Below, piece by piece: positions 23,549 through 33,006 of a DNA stretch of 64,000 bases (positions are counted from its first letter, which is position 1; every line of letters starts with the position of its first letter). The translations under genes and the position numbers were made by a program. Source of the stretch: Clostridium_AD sp964467165 (GTDB lineage: Bacteria > Bacillota > Clostridia > Clostridiales > Clostridiaceae); NCBI GenBank assembly GCA_964467165.1, contig CAYXOL010000005.1:71076-135075 (forward strand). Direction: 5' to 3'. The notes beneath the pieces were generated by a model. The model was not told the DNA's origin, searched no databases, and was given only the letters and a program-made list of their open reading frames with translations.

Positions 23549-24640
23549 ATGAGCGAAGTGACAGGGTCAATTGATGCATCCGCAGTTGCTGCTAAAAAGA
23601 AGTTATCATCACAATTTTACAAAAAAGGTATATCCATCGCTTTATTCTCAGGTCTTATGTATGGATTCTATTCAGCATTTTTGACTTTAGGTATGTCTAA
23701 GGGAGTGTGGGGTGACTGGTACGGCATTAATACAGCAGGGTTATCTGCTTTTGCTGTTACATATTTATTAGGTGCAATTGGTAGTGCTGTAAATGATACT
23801 TGTAGTGCTGTTTGGGCATTGCTTTATGCAGGTGTTAAAGGTAAGCTTTCTGATTTCTTTAGATGTATAAATACTACTCCAGGTCGTGTAATGATTTTAG
23901 CGGCTCTTGTGGGAGGACCTATTTCTAGTACAGCCTATGTTGTTGGTCTTCAGATGGCTGGTTCAATCGTTATTCCTATTACTGCGCTTTGCCCAGCTAT
24001 TGGTGCAATTTTAGGTAGAGTATTATACAAACAAAAGTTAACCAAGCGTATGATGTTTGGTATTGCTATCTGTGTTGTTGCTAGTTTTATGATTGGTAGT
24101 ACAAGTATTGGTGGAGATGCGCCAAAAGGTATGTTCTTAGGTGTTTGTATTGCTTTCATAGCAGCTCTTGGTTGGGGCTTTGAAGGGTGTGTAGCTGGTT
24201 ACGGTACATCTATGATTGACTCTGAGATAGGGATTACTATTCGTCAGACAATATCAGGTATTTCAAATTTAATTATATTAATTCCTATTTTGGGTATGAT
24301 GGCAGGAAGTGTTAGTATTTCAACTGATCTTGTTGTTAAGGCATTTACAAGTGGTCCTGCTATGATTTGGTTTGCTTTAGCTGGTCTTTGTGCATTCGTT
24401 TCATATATGAGTTGGTATAAGGGCAACAGTATGTGTGGTGCCGCTCTTGGTATGGCATGTAATGGTACATATTCCTTCTGGGGTCCATTCTGTTGTTGGA
24501 TAATACTTGGTGTATTTGCAGGTCTGGATGGGTGGTCATTACCTCCTATTGCTTGGGCTGCAGCTGTATTAATGATAGTTGGTATCTTAGTAATCTCTAT
24601 GAATCCTATGGATTTGTTTAGAAAAAAGGAGGCGATTTAG
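23549..24640 (+). CDS. DMT/EamA-superfamily transporter of the microcompartment locus
   Basis: This protein of about 363 residues is strongly hydrophobic, with roughly ten predicted membrane segments in two halves (for example GISIALFSGLMYGFYSAFL and MFGIAICVVASFMIG). It resembles the drug/metabolite transporter superfamily. Its promoter shares regulatory elements with the shell operon, so uptake of choline or export of a product such as trimethylamine are the natural hypotheses; sequence does not decide. ATG at 23549 is chosen over an in-frame TTG at 23543, with AGGGGGG eight bases upstream. It is coupled to the small protein gene, which starts one base after its stop. Confidence 0.82.
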   Translation: MSEVTGSIDASAVAAKKKLSSQFYKKGISIALFSGLMYGFYSAFLTLGMSKGVWGDWYGINTAGLSAFAVTYLLGAIGSAVNDTCSAVWALLYAGVKGKLSDFFRCINTTPGRVMILAALVGGPISSTAYVVGLQMAGSIVIPITALCPAIGAILGRVLYKQKLTKRMMFGIAICVVASFMIGSTSIGGDAPKGMFLGVCIAFIAALGWGFEGCVAGYGTSMIDSEIGITIRQTISGISNLIILIPILGMMAGSVSISTDLVVKAFTSGPAMIWFALAGLCAFVSYMSWYKGNSMCGAALGMACNGTYSFWGPFCCWIILGVFAGLDGWSLPPIAWAAAVLMIVGILVISMNPMDLFRKKEAI

Positions 24641-24641
24641 T

Positions 24642-24908
24642 ATGAAAGCTCTTAATTATGCTATACTAAAACATTTTACAAAAGTTAAAGAAGCTTGTGC
24701 AGAAGACGTTATTGAGGTTTTGAAAGGCGAATATGGTAATTTCAAAGCACTTAACACAAAGGATGTAATCGCTGCATTAATGACAGCCGAAGCTAATGGC
24801 CTTCTTGAAGAAACAAGATTTGAAATGACTAAAGATAAGGTCTTAAAAGTGTACTATCATGCAAATGAAGAAGGTGCAGCTACAATTAATAAATATATTA
24901 AAGACTGA
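24642..24908 (+). CDS. Small winged-helix-like protein coupled to the transporter
   Basis: This 88-residue protein has no name I recognise. Predicted helices are ALNYAILKHFTKV, CAEDVIEVLKGEY and TKDVIAALMTAEANGLLEE, then a hairpin (RFEMTK..VLKVYYHA) and a final helix. That is the order of a winged helix, though it lacks the basic recognition helix of a typical repressor. Its ribosome site (AAGGAGG) lies inside the transporter's last codons, so the two proteins are made together. A homologue lies at the left window edge next to the shell operon. It could modulate the transporter, bind a shell component, or regulate locally. Confidence 0.8.
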   Translation: MKALNYAILKHFTKVKEACAEDVIEVLKGEYGNFKALNTKDVIAALMTAEANGLLEETRFEMTKDKVLKVYYHANEEGAATINKYIKD

Positions 24909-25046
24909 TAATTGTTGGGAAAATAACATTGGATTTAATCAGAACTAGATATTCATCCATCAATTTGTCCTTTTAACTTTATTGGTAAGGCTGCGGAATG
25001 GTCTCCGTAGCCGTAGTAAAAAGTAATTAATAGTTTTGAAAGTGTA

Positions 25047-25093
25047 AAAAGCCAGTGGACTTGCAGATTTGATGCAACTCTACTGGCTTTTTT
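25047..25093 (+). terminator. Intrinsic terminator after the transporter operon
   Basis: AAAAAGCCAGT and ACTGGCTTTTTT form the outer stem, with an inner TTGCA/TGCAA stem, followed by Ts. Another hairpin (GGCTGCGGA/TCTCCGTAGCC, about 24988-25013) precedes it. The remainder of the 323-nt gap to 25231 shows no gene. Confidence 0.85.
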
Positions 25094-25231
25094 AATAGAG
25101 GTGGAAAGTATTAAAATTCATAATAAAGTGAAAGATAAGTAGGAGCGTGGCAATGAGGGTAAAAATAGTGTATATTAGTACTATATGGTGGATTAATAGC
25201 TCACTATTTTAGTATAAAGGATGGTGTTATC

Positions 25232-25912
25232 TTGAAGGATTTTAAAATTCTTTTAGTGGAAGATGAAAAGCTTATGTCAATGTTTGTTGAAATGGAATTA
25301 AATCATGAGGGATATAAAGTTCATGTGGCCTGGGATGGACGTGAAGCTTTAAATATGGTTGAGAAAGATGAGTATGATTTAATACTTCTTGATATTATGA
25401 TACCTGGAATTAATGGAATTGAGGTATGCAGAAGAATAAGACTATTCACAATGGTGCCGATTATTATGCTTACAGCAAAAAGTGATTTGTCTGACAAGGT
25501 ATTAGGATTAGATGTAGGTGCAAATGATTACCTAACAAAACCCTTTGCAATAGAAGAACTATTGGCAAGAATTAGAGTGTATGAAAGGAATAAATCCATA
25601 AGCAATAACAGAGATGAAATCAGTGTTAAAGATGTAGTAATGGACAATAGGGCTCATAATATTAAGCGAAATGGCAAAGAGATTGATCTTACAAAAAAAG
25701 AATATTACCTACTAGAAATGCTGTTAATAAATAAAGATGTTGTGCTCACCAGAGCGCAAATCATTGAAGAAGTATGGGGTTATGACTACATGGGTGATAC
25801 CAATGTGGTAGATGTGTTTATAAGGTATTTGCGAAGTAAAATTGACGATGAATTTCAAGATAAGCTTATAACTACTGTAAGAGGGGTAGGATATGTTGTC
25901 AAGAGTGATTAA
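25232..25912 (+). CDS. OmpR/PhoB-family response regulator
   Basis: This 226-residue regulator has a receiver domain with the phospho-acceptor Asp in LILLDIMIPGINGIEVC, Lys in DYLTKPF, and a winged-helix output domain (DLTKKEYYLLEMLL, YDYMGDTNVVDVFIRYLRSKI, TTVRGVGYVVK). The start is TTG at 25232 with AAAGGATGG upstream; no in-frame ATG fits. The partner kinase begins two bases after its stop. Targets are unknown, but the cell-wall amidase just downstream is a reasonable guess. Confidence 0.93.
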   Translation: MKDFKILLVEDEKLMSMFVEMELNHEGYKVHVAWDGREALNMVEKDEYDLILLDIMIPGINGIEVCRRIRLFTMVPIIMLTAKSDLSDKVLGLDVGANDYLTKPFAIEELLARIRVYERNKSISNNRDEISVKDVVMDNRAHNIKRNGKEIDLTKKEYYLLEMLLINKDVVLTRAQIIEEVWGYDYMGDTNVVDVFIRYLRSKIDDEFQDKLITTVRGVGYVVKSD

Positions 25913-25914
25913 TT

Positions 25915-27294
25915 ATGAATATTAAGATTATAAAAAGCGCAAAAGTTTCTGCAAAATTAACTATGCTCTATGCGGTAATGTTTTCATTAGTATTACTCAT
26001 TTTAAATGCCTCAATTTTATATGGAATAAAATATTACCTTTATAGCCAGGCAAATAAACAAGTAGAAGATGTTAAAATTATGGTTTTAAATAAGGCTATG
26101 TTACAAAGTATGCATATAGATTTGTCGGATGAAAAAATAATTTCAGATATTCCATCCAAAGAAAATATGTCCATAAGGGTACTTAAGCAAGATGGGAAGG
26201 TATTAAATATAACAAAGGAATTTAATTATAGTATTAAAGTAGAAGAGCCATATGATAAAATAAAAAAAATTAAACTGGATGACAGGCACCTGGTATATGA
26301 AAATTTAACAATCGAAACTGTGGAATATGGAACTGCATATATTCAAATAGTTAAGGATATGGAGAATGAATATGACTTCTTGGAAATTCTATTTATTCTT
26401 ATGGCAATAGCTGATTTTATAGGAATTATTGCTTCAATTATAATAGGATATAGTATAAGCAAAAAAATGTTACAACCAATTGACCGCATAACAAAAGCTG
26501 CTGATAATATTAGTATTAATAATTTAAAGCAGAGAATTGAGGTTACAGGTCCTGATGATGAACTTAAAAGACTAGGCAATACATTTAACAAAATGATAGA
26601 TAGACTTCAAGAATCTTTTGAAAGACAAAATCAGTTTGTATCGGATGCTTCCCATGAACTTAGAACTCCTATTGCAGTTATTCAAGGGTATGCAAACCTA
26701 CTTGATAGATGGGGAAAAGATGATAGGCAGGCCTTAGAAAAGTCTATTCATGCCATTAAGCTGGAAAGTAGCAATATGCAAAACCTAGTTGAAAAGTTGC
26801 TATTTCTTGCAAAGGGTGATAGTGGGAATCAAAGAATACAGAAAAGCGAATTTTGGCTAAATGAGCTTATTTCCGAAGTGCTAAAGGAAAGTGTACTTAT
26901 AGATGAGAGGCATATTATATCAAGCCATAGAAATGATGCTGTAAGTATATTTGCAGATTATGAAATGATTAAACAGATGTTAAGGATATTCATAGAAAAT
27001 AGTATTAAATTTACGCCAGAGCAAGGAAAGATTGATATAAGTTCAGAGATTTGCAATAAAACAGTAAAAATTATAGTTAGTGATAGTGGAATAGGAATAG
27101 CAGAAGACGAAATTAAAAATATATTTGAAAGGTTTTATACTGTAGATGAATCTAGATCTAAAGAAAAAGGTGGTACCGGGCTTGGGCTATCCATTGCAAA
27201 ATGGATTGTAGAGGTACATCATGGAGTTATTAATGTGGAAAACCTGGAAGGGAAAGGAACAAAGATAAGTGTGATTTTAGAAATTGAAAAGTAA
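25915..27294 (+). CDS. Membrane sensor histidine kinase (HAMP-HisKA-HATPase)
   Basis: This 459-residue kinase has transmembrane segments near residues 16-38 and 155-182 flanking an extracytoplasmic sensor loop. A HAMP linker (ISKKMLQPIDRITKAADNI), the phosphorylation site FVSDASHELRTPIAVIQGYA, and an ATPase with DSGIGIAEDEI and GGTGLGLSIAKWIVEVHHG follow. It is the partner of the preceding OmpR-type regulator. The short sensor loop gives no hint of the signal. Confidence 0.92.
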   Translation: MNIKIIKSAKVSAKLTMLYAVMFSLVLLILNASILYGIKYYLYSQANKQVEDVKIMVLNKAMLQSMHIDLSDEKIISDIPSKENMSIRVLKQDGKVLNITKEFNYSIKVEEPYDKIKKIKLDDRHLVYENLTIETVEYGTAYIQIVKDMENEYDFLEILFILMAIADFIGIIASIIIGYSISKKMLQPIDRITKAADNISINNLKQRIEVTGPDDELKRLGNTFNKMIDRLQESFERQNQFVSDASHELRTPIAVIQGYANLLDRWGKDDRQALEKSIHAIKLESSNMQNLVEKLLFLAKGDSGNQRIQKSEFWLNELISEVLKESVLIDERHIISSHRNDAVSIFADYEMIKQMLRIFIENSIKFTPEQGKIDISSEICNKTVKIIVSDSGIGIAEDEIKNIFERFYTVDESRSKEKGGTGLGLSIAKWIVEVHHGVINVENLEGKGTKISVILEIEK

Positions 27295-27488
27295 AACAAT
27301 ATACAGTGCGACATGGGATTTTAATAGGGCTTTTAAAATTATTAAATAAAACATTAAAAAATCCTACTGATAAGAAGGAAAGTGTAGTATACTTAATTCA
27401 GAATTGATACCACAATTTACAATCATATTTAAAATTAGCCAAACTATAACTAATTAAATATGAAAACTATGGGGATTTGGGGGGAAAT

Positions 27489-29258
27489 ATGAAAAATATA
27501 TTTAAAGCATTTATATTCATTATTTTAACTTTTGCATTGTGTATGCCTATGCAAAGAATAGTTAAGGCTAGTACCTATGCAGATATGGGTTCCAAAAAAA
27601 ATGTGGTAGTTAGTAAACCTTGGACAGTGAGTTTTAATAAATCATTGATTGCTACTACTGTTAATACCACAAACATTAAGGTGGTAGATCAGGATAGTAA
27701 ACCTATAGACATTAAAGTTAGCTTAGCTAATAGCAATAAAAATGTAGTAGTAACTCCTGTAAAAAATTATGAAAACAAGAGTGCATATACTTTGATAGTT
27801 ACGGAAAAGGTTAAATCTACAGATGGAAGTCCTCTTCCTAAAGAAGTAAGAATGAATTTTACAACTGAAGGTGTACCTGCACCTGCAAAACCAAGTGAAT
27901 TCACTGTATGCATTGATCCAGCTCAGTACTTTAAAGACATAACTGGTGCAAGTGGTGCTAAGGCTAAGGATATAAACTTAAGTGTAGCATTAAAACTAGG
28001 TGACATGCTAAAAACAAGAGGGTTTAAAGTAGTATATACTAGAGATAGTGATGCAGTATCTTGGAATGTGGGTAATGAAGATGATGTAAAAGCTTCAATA
28101 GCGAAAAATGCAAATGCAAATGTGTTTTTGAGCATAAACACTAATTCATACACAGTAAATACTTCCAATGGAATTGAAACATATTATCTACCTGATGATG
28201 ATAATAATAAGATGCTCGCAGGTCTTTTACAAAGTGAACTTATAAAGGCAACAGAGGCTAATGATAGGGGACTAAAAGAAGGAGGCTTTGATATATTAAA
28301 GAAGACAAGCTGTCCAGCGGTAGTCTTGGAATTAGGGTTCTTAAGTAATCTAGAAGAAGAGAAATTATTAACTAGTGAGGAATGTCAAAATAATGAAGCA
28401 AAGGCTATAGCTAATGGGCTAATGAAATATGCGGGATTCGCAAATACGGATACCTATTACGATTCTTTATTTGATATATCTTCAGTTGGAGATGTAACAG
28501 TTAATTTAGAAGTTGGTGACGTATATACCTTCCCTAAAACTATGAAGGCCACCATGAGTAATAACTCAATAAAATCGGTTGAAGTAGGTTGGTCTGACAC
28601 GTCAGTTGCTTTAACTGATGTAGGTACTTATACATATGAGGGAGTTATAAAAAAATATGATGACAATGCTAGAGTTATAATTAATGTAAAAGAGGCAACT
28701 ATAAAAAAATATAAAGTAGTTTTAGACCCAGGTCATGGAGGTGCGGATTCAGGCGCAGTAGGAGCAATGGGTACTAAAGAAAAGACAATAGTACTAGCAA
28801 TTGCTTCAAAAGTAGGAAATATCTTAGCTAAGAATGGTGTGGACGTTGTATATACAAGAACAATAGATAAAACCCAGAGCCTTCAAGCAAAATGTGATGT
28901 CTCAAACAATGCTAAACCAAATTATTTTGTAAGTATTCATGCAAATAGCTATTCAGCTCCAACTGTAAGTGGGATTGAAACTTTTTATAAGAGTGGCAGT
29001 GTAGCTGGCCAAAAGCTAGCCCAAGCTGTTCAAACTGAGTTAATTAAATCGACCGGAAGAGTAGATAGGAAGATAAAAACTGCAGGGTTTTATGTTTTAA
29101 ATAATACAAATACTACAGCTATATTGGTAGAAACATCATTCCTGTCAAATGCAACAGAAGAAAAATTATTACTTACAGAGGCTTACCAAATAAAATTAGC
29201 GAAGGCAATTTCAACTGGTATTTTAAAAAGTTTAGGAATTACTAATATAGTATTTTAA
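27489..29258 (+). CDS. N-acetylmuramoyl-L-alanine amidase with one degenerate and one intact Amidase_3 domain
   Basis: This secreted protein of about 589 residues has a signal peptide (residues 1-27) and a bacterial Ig-like domain (about 38-127: VSFNKSLIATTVNTTNIKVV). A first Amidase_3 domain (about 138-318), a second Ig-like segment, and a second Amidase_3 domain (about 408-587) follow. The second has the zinc residues: DPGHGGADSGA, KEKTIVLAIA, SIHANSYS and the VETSFLSN Glu. The first lacks both His (DPAQYFKD for DPGHGG, SINTNSYT for SIHAN), so it is probably a wall-binding relic, although its LELGFLSN Glu remains. ATG at 27489 is preferred to an upstream in-frame TTG because GGGGGG lies just before it. 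Confidence 0.9.
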   Translation: MKNIFKAFIFIILTFALCMPMQRIVKASTYADMGSKKNVVVSKPWTVSFNKSLIATTVNTTNIKVVDQDSKPIDIKVSLANSNKNVVVTPVKNYENKSAYTLIVTEKVKSTDGSPLPKEVRMNFTTEGVPAPAKPSEFTVCIDPAQYFKDITGASGAKAKDINLSVALKLGDMLKTRGFKVVYTRDSDAVSWNVGNEDDVKASIAKNANANVFLSINTNSYTVNTSNGIETYYLPDDDNNKMLAGLLQSELIKATEANDRGLKEGGFDILKKTSCPAVVLELGFLSNLEEEKLLTSEECQNNEAKAIANGLMKYAGFANTDTYYDSLFDISSVGDVTVNLEVGDVYTFPKTMKATMSNNSIKSVEVGWSDTSVALTDVGTYTYEGVIKKYDDNARVIINVKEATIKKYKVVLDPGHGGADSGAVGAMGTKEKTIVLAIASKVGNILAKNGVDVVYTRTIDKTQSLQAKCDVSNNAKPNYFVSIHANSYSAPTVSGIETFYKSGSVAGQKLAQAVQTELIKSTGRVDRKIKTAGFYVLNNTNTTAILVETSFLSNATEEKLLLTEAYQIKLAKAISTGILKSLGITNIVF

Positions 29259-29275
29259 CTTCACTAAGTGAAGTG

Positions 29276-29317
29276 AAAAAGAGTAAAATATATAGGAATA
29301 TATTTCACTCTTTTTTT
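29276..29317 (+). terminator. Intrinsic terminator after the amidase gene
   Basis: GAGTAAAATATA and TATATTTCACTC form the stem (one G-U pair), with an A-run before and TTTTTTT after. A second small palindrome, ACTTCACT-A-AGTGAAGT, overlaps the amidase stop region. Confidence 0.85.
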
Positions 29318-29387
29318 CTTTGCTAATATACATAATTGCATTATAATTATATTAGGATATTATGTTTAAATAATTGGGGGTTCCTAG

Positions 29388-30065
29388 ATGAAAAAATCCG
29401 TATTAGCTTTGATAAGATTATTTTCAGGCCTTTTTTTATACGCGGTTGGTATAGTTTTCACTATTAATGCAAACTTAGGATTATCTCCTTGGGATGTTTT
29501 TCACCAAGGTATAGCAAAGATTTCAGGTATTACAATGGGACAAGCAAGTATTATGGCTGGGTTAGTAATTGTAATATTAGATTGGGTACTGGGGGAAAAG
29601 GTCGGGATAGGTACAATATTAAATATGTTGTTTATAGGTATCTTTATGGACTTATTGATGCTTAATCATCTAGTGCCTATCTTTAATAATATAATAGCAA
29701 GAGTAATAATGATGCTTCTTGGGATGTTTATTATAGGGATTGCTAGCTATTTTTATATCAGTGCAGCACTGGGTTCGGGACCTAGAGATGGTTTAATGGT
29801 ATCATTAACAAAACGTACAGCAAAATCAGTAAGATTTATTAGAAATTGTATTGAGTTTACAGTATTAGTTGTTGGTTATTTTTTAGGAGGGACTGTAGGC
29901 TTTGGAACATTAGTTATGGTAATTGGGGGAGGATATTTTGTTCAATTTGCCTTTAAAATATTTAAATTTGATGTTAGAAAAGTCCAACATAAATTTATTG
30001 ATTATTATATAAAACTTATAAAGGACAGGTTAGTAGATAAGAAAGAAGATGCTAACATTAATTAA
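29388..30065 (+). CDS. YczE/YitT-like integral membrane protein
   Basis: This 225-residue protein has five or six predicted membrane segments. LGLSPWDVFHQGIAKISGITMGQAS and ALGSGPRDGLMV are characteristic of the YczE-type membrane family, found beside regulators and peptide synthesis genes in Bacillus. The molecular role is unknown. It stands alone between a terminator and a decayed region, with a GGGGG ribosome site just before the ATG. Confidence 0.8.
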   Translation: MKKSVLALIRLFSGLFLYAVGIVFTINANLGLSPWDVFHQGIAKISGITMGQASIMAGLVIVILDWVLGEKVGIGTILNMLFIGIFMDLLMLNHLVPIFNNIIARVIMMLLGMFIIGIASYFYISAALGSGPRDGLMVSLTKRTAKSVRFIRNCIEFTVLVVGYFLGGTVGFGTLVMVIGGGYFVQFAFKIFKFDVRKVQHKFIDYYIKLIKDRLVDKKEDANIN

Positions 30066-30265
30066 CCTGCTGCAAATTTATAAAGGGTAACTCTTTCCAT
30101 GAGAAAATAGGGCAACAATTATTGTTGCTCTATTTTGATTTATTATATTTCCTAATAAGAGTTCGGCCATGACGTTACGAAGTGTAAATGGCGATGATGA
30201 AATAAAAGCAATAATGGAGGTAGAACCCTTAAAGTTTTATGTAACCAGCCTAACAGTTAGAATAA

Positions 30266-30484
30266 CTGCAACTGAGAACCTTCACAAAAGCTGCTACTTA
30301 TGGAGACTTGTATATGGGTTCGGATCTGGTATTTAATAGCACCGAGGTTTCCATATTTATTAATGGGAAAGAATATAAGAACCTGACAGCTGGAGACTCA
30401 GGAGGACAACAAAACTATAACACACCTCCAATCGGAGATAGTAAGGCCTATGTGAAGATTTTGGTTAAGAGTAGTGGAAAGTAA
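30266..30484 (+). pseudogene. Orphan C-terminal gene fragment
   Basis: An open frame after a TAA at 30263 gives about 72 residues, including TFTKAATYGDLYMGSDLVF and NGKEYKNLTAGDSGG, ending ILVKSSGK. It has no ribosome site or convincing start; the only internal ATG is at about 30314. It reads like the soluble end of a larger protein. I do not recognise the family. Noncoding AT-rich sequence lies on both sides, so it is most likely a remnant. The surrounding 30066-30635 gap otherwise holds nothing clear. Confidence 0.4.
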
Positions 30485-30635
30485 TATAAAGTAGATATAC
30501 AGTAAAGAGAGCACTATATTTTTCGAAAAACTTGACAGTTATAATGATATTATAATAATATTATATAAATGGAATAGTTCCAGATGGAACTATTCTTTTT
30601 TTAAAATATTATTTAGTATAGGAGTGTTTTTTTCT

Positions 30636-31219
30636 ATGAGTACAACAATTTATTATTTTAGTGGTACAGGGAATGATTTATACTAGCTTTACACCTTATG
30701 AAAAAGATAAGAATTTCTGGACAGACAAGAAATGTAATAGCTGTGGCACATGTTCGAGGATATAAGGTTTTTGTGGTGAAAAAGGTATATTTTAAAGCTA
30801 TTGATTCATATTCCAAAACAGAAGAGATAAGTACTGCTATAAAGCAACTTGGAATGGGCTGTGCATAAAGAGGTGGAAAACTTGCACAACATGCAAACTC
30901 CATACCTAAGATAAAATCTTTTAATGAACGGCTTGCAGAATATGCTTATGCGGCTACAGTGGATAAGCATAATATATATATAACTTTTGCTTTTAATATA
31001 ACTAGAAACTGTGATTGTGATGGTCATAATATGAAACCAATAGTAAATGACGTTGGGGTTTTTGCCTCAACTGGCCCAGTGGCAATGGATAAAGCTTGTC
31101 TTGATGTTATTGATAAAAATAATGGTAAAACTATATTTAGAAGAGGAAGATCTACTCTTGATTATGCAGAAAAAATAGGTTTAGGTAGTAAAGAATATGA
31201 ACTTATCGAAATAAAATAA
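30636..31219 (+). pseudogene. Decayed EFR1/DUF362-type ferredoxin-flavodoxin gene remnants
   Basis: A good ribosome site and ATG begin MSTTIYYFSGTGNDLY, the start of EFR1-type flavodoxin-ferredoxin proteins, but a stop follows at once. Fragments such as KNFWTDKKCNSCGTCSRI (iron-sulfur motif) appear in another frame. The last part (about 30870-31219) reads RGGKLAQHANSIPKIKSF and then NITRNCDCDG, NDVGVFASTGPVAMDKACLD, typical of the DUF362 C-terminus. Frameshifts, stops and missing central segments show that one or two redox-protein genes have decayed here. The 86-residue open frame from 30959 is part of this remnant, not an independent gene. Confidence 0.75.
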
Positions 31220-31334
31220 TATTCCAAGGTAAAAGAATATGATTTAATGCGTTTGAAGATGGAATTTAGGTTCTTTAACAAATGCATTTTTTGCTTTGAA
31301 ATGATTTAATGTTAAGAAAAATATTTGGAAAATA

Positions 31335-31363
31335 TTTAGAATTTTTTCGAATTATGTTATAAT
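31335..31363 (+). promoter_or_regulatory. Promoter of the diguanylate cyclase gene
   Basis: TTTAGA (31335-31340), 17 nt, then TATAAT (31358-31363) with TG at the extended -10 position. It lies about 30 nt upstream of the start codon. Confidence 0.55.
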
Positions 31364-31395
31364 TTTAGATGTTATGATAGAGAGGTAATAAACAT

Positions 31396-32937
31396 ATGGA
31401 TAAGAGTAGTTTATTTGCAGCATTTTCATTAGTTTCTGTATTTATATATATTTATGTCGGAGTCTACACATTTAGGCAGAATGCAAAATCAATTATCCAT
31501 AGATTTTTCCTTCTATTATGTACAAGTTATGCAATTTGGTCTTTTGCTTATGCTTTTGCGTATGTATCAAAGGATAGAAATGTGTTTGCTTTATGGAACA
31601 AGATATCCGCTATTGGGTGGTGTAGTTTTAGTGCAATTTCATTATATTTAGTACTTTTAATAACAGAAAATACAATGATGAAGAAAAGGATAGTTAAGAT
31701 TTTGATATTTTTACCGGCAGTTTTGTTTTTGTATATGGCAGTATTTTTATTTGGAGAGGGAATTAAAACTCCATTGCTTATAAGTAATATTTTTTATACG
31801 GGAGATTTTCTATATAATTTTTCATTTTTACTCATAAGCATAATAATTTTATTTATCTGGGGATTAAAAACTGATAGTAAAAGGATAAAAAAACAATCAG
31901 AAATATTAGTATTGTCAACTATAATTCCATTTTGTCTAAATCTATTGACTCAAACAATATTACCTATGTTTGGGATTGTAAATTTTCCCAATATGGGGCA
32001 ATTGTATTCTGTTATTATGATTATGGGAATTTATGTAGTAATTACGAAATATAAGTTTTTAAGACTTCCAGAGGAGTTCTTGATAGATGAAATTGGAAAT
32101 AGGATAATTGATATGGTTATATTATTAGATGAAAAATCGGAGATAGTTAGAGTTTCTAAGCATACTTTAAGTCTGTTAAATTTTGAAAAGGATGAACTAC
32201 TAAATAAAAATATTAGTTATTTATTTGACGAAAATACTAAGAATAAAATTGGCATAGACAATATTCAAATACAGGAAAAAAAGTATAGTGATATAGAAAT
32301 ATTAAGTAAGTGTGGCGAAAAAATCCCAACCAACATAATCTACATACCTATCTTTGATAAGAAAATTCATGATTTTATTGGAGCAATTTTTGTTATACAG
32401 GATATTAGCATAGAATATGAATTGAGAAGGAAAAATGAAGAACTGCAAGAGAAAACTATTAGAGATGGTTTGACTAAATTATATAACCATCAATATTCAG
32501 TAGAAATAATTAGAAGAGAAGTAAATAAACTTAATGAAGAAGTAAATAAAAAGGAATTATCGCTGATGATGCTTGATATTGATTTTTTCAAATATGTTAA
32601 TGATACTTTTGGTCATCTATATGGAGATTATGTTCTTGAAACTCTATCCAATATTTTAGTTAATAATGTAAATGATAAAGGATATGTTGGAAGATTTGGG
32701 GGAGAAGAATTTATAATAATACTTCCTCAAATAGCAATTGATGAAGCTTGTGATATAGGTGAAAAAATAAGAAATGAAATTGAAAAATATGAATTTAATA
32801 AGGCGTTGAAAATAACAATAAGCATAGGAATAAAGCAATTTAGTAATGAATCCTCCATGGAACTTGTTAAAAATGCTGACGATCTATTGTATAAAGCCAA
32901 ACAAAACGGAAGGAATCGAATAGAATTTGAAAACTAG
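31396..32937 (+). CDS. Membrane diguanylate cyclase (7TM-PAS-GGDEF)
   Basis: The first ~215 of 513 residues form about seven membrane segments, resembling the 7TM sensor found in some histidine kinases. A PAS-like domain (about 225-335, with IVRVSKHTLSLLNFEKDELL) comes next, then GGDEF (about 340-513). The active-site loop is GRFGGEEF, a functional variant, preceded by RDGLTKLYNHQYSVEII and MMLDIDFFKYVNDTFGH. It should make cyclic-di-GMP from two GTP at the membrane in response to an unknown signal. No EAL domain is present. It has its own promoter. Confidence 0.92.
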   Translation: MDKSSLFAAFSLVSVFIYIYVGVYTFRQNAKSIIHRFFLLLCTSYAIWSFAYAFAYVSKDRNVFALWNKISAIGWCSFSAISLYLVLLITENTMMKKRIVKILIFLPAVLFLYMAVFLFGEGIKTPLLISNIFYTGDFLYNFSFLLISIIILFIWGLKTDSKRIKKQSEILVLSTIIPFCLNLLTQTILPMFGIVNFPNMGQLYSVIMIMGIYVVITKYKFLRLPEEFLIDEIGNRIIDMVILLDEKSEIVRVSKHTLSLLNFEKDELLNKNISYLFDENTKNKIGIDNIQIQEKKYSDIEILSKCGEKIPTNIIYIPIFDKKIHDFIGAIFVIQDISIEYELRRKNEELQEKTIRDGLTKLYNHQYSVEIIRREVNKLNEEVNKKELSLMMLDIDFFKYVNDTFGHLYGDYVLETLSNILVNNVNDKGYVGRFGGEEFIIILPQIAIDEACDIGEKIRNEIEKYEFNKALKITISIGIKQFSNESSMELVKNADDLLYKAKQNGRNRIEFEN

Positions 32938-33006
32938 TAATAATAGGTTAAGAAATTAACTTGAACTTAGGAGGCGTTATATATCAAGCAAATAAAGGGA
33001 TACTTA

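Noticed and set aside
30959..31219. An 86-codon open frame as an intact small gene.
   Set aside because: It is the tail of a DUF362-type protein continuing an interrupted upstream frame, without its own ribosome site.
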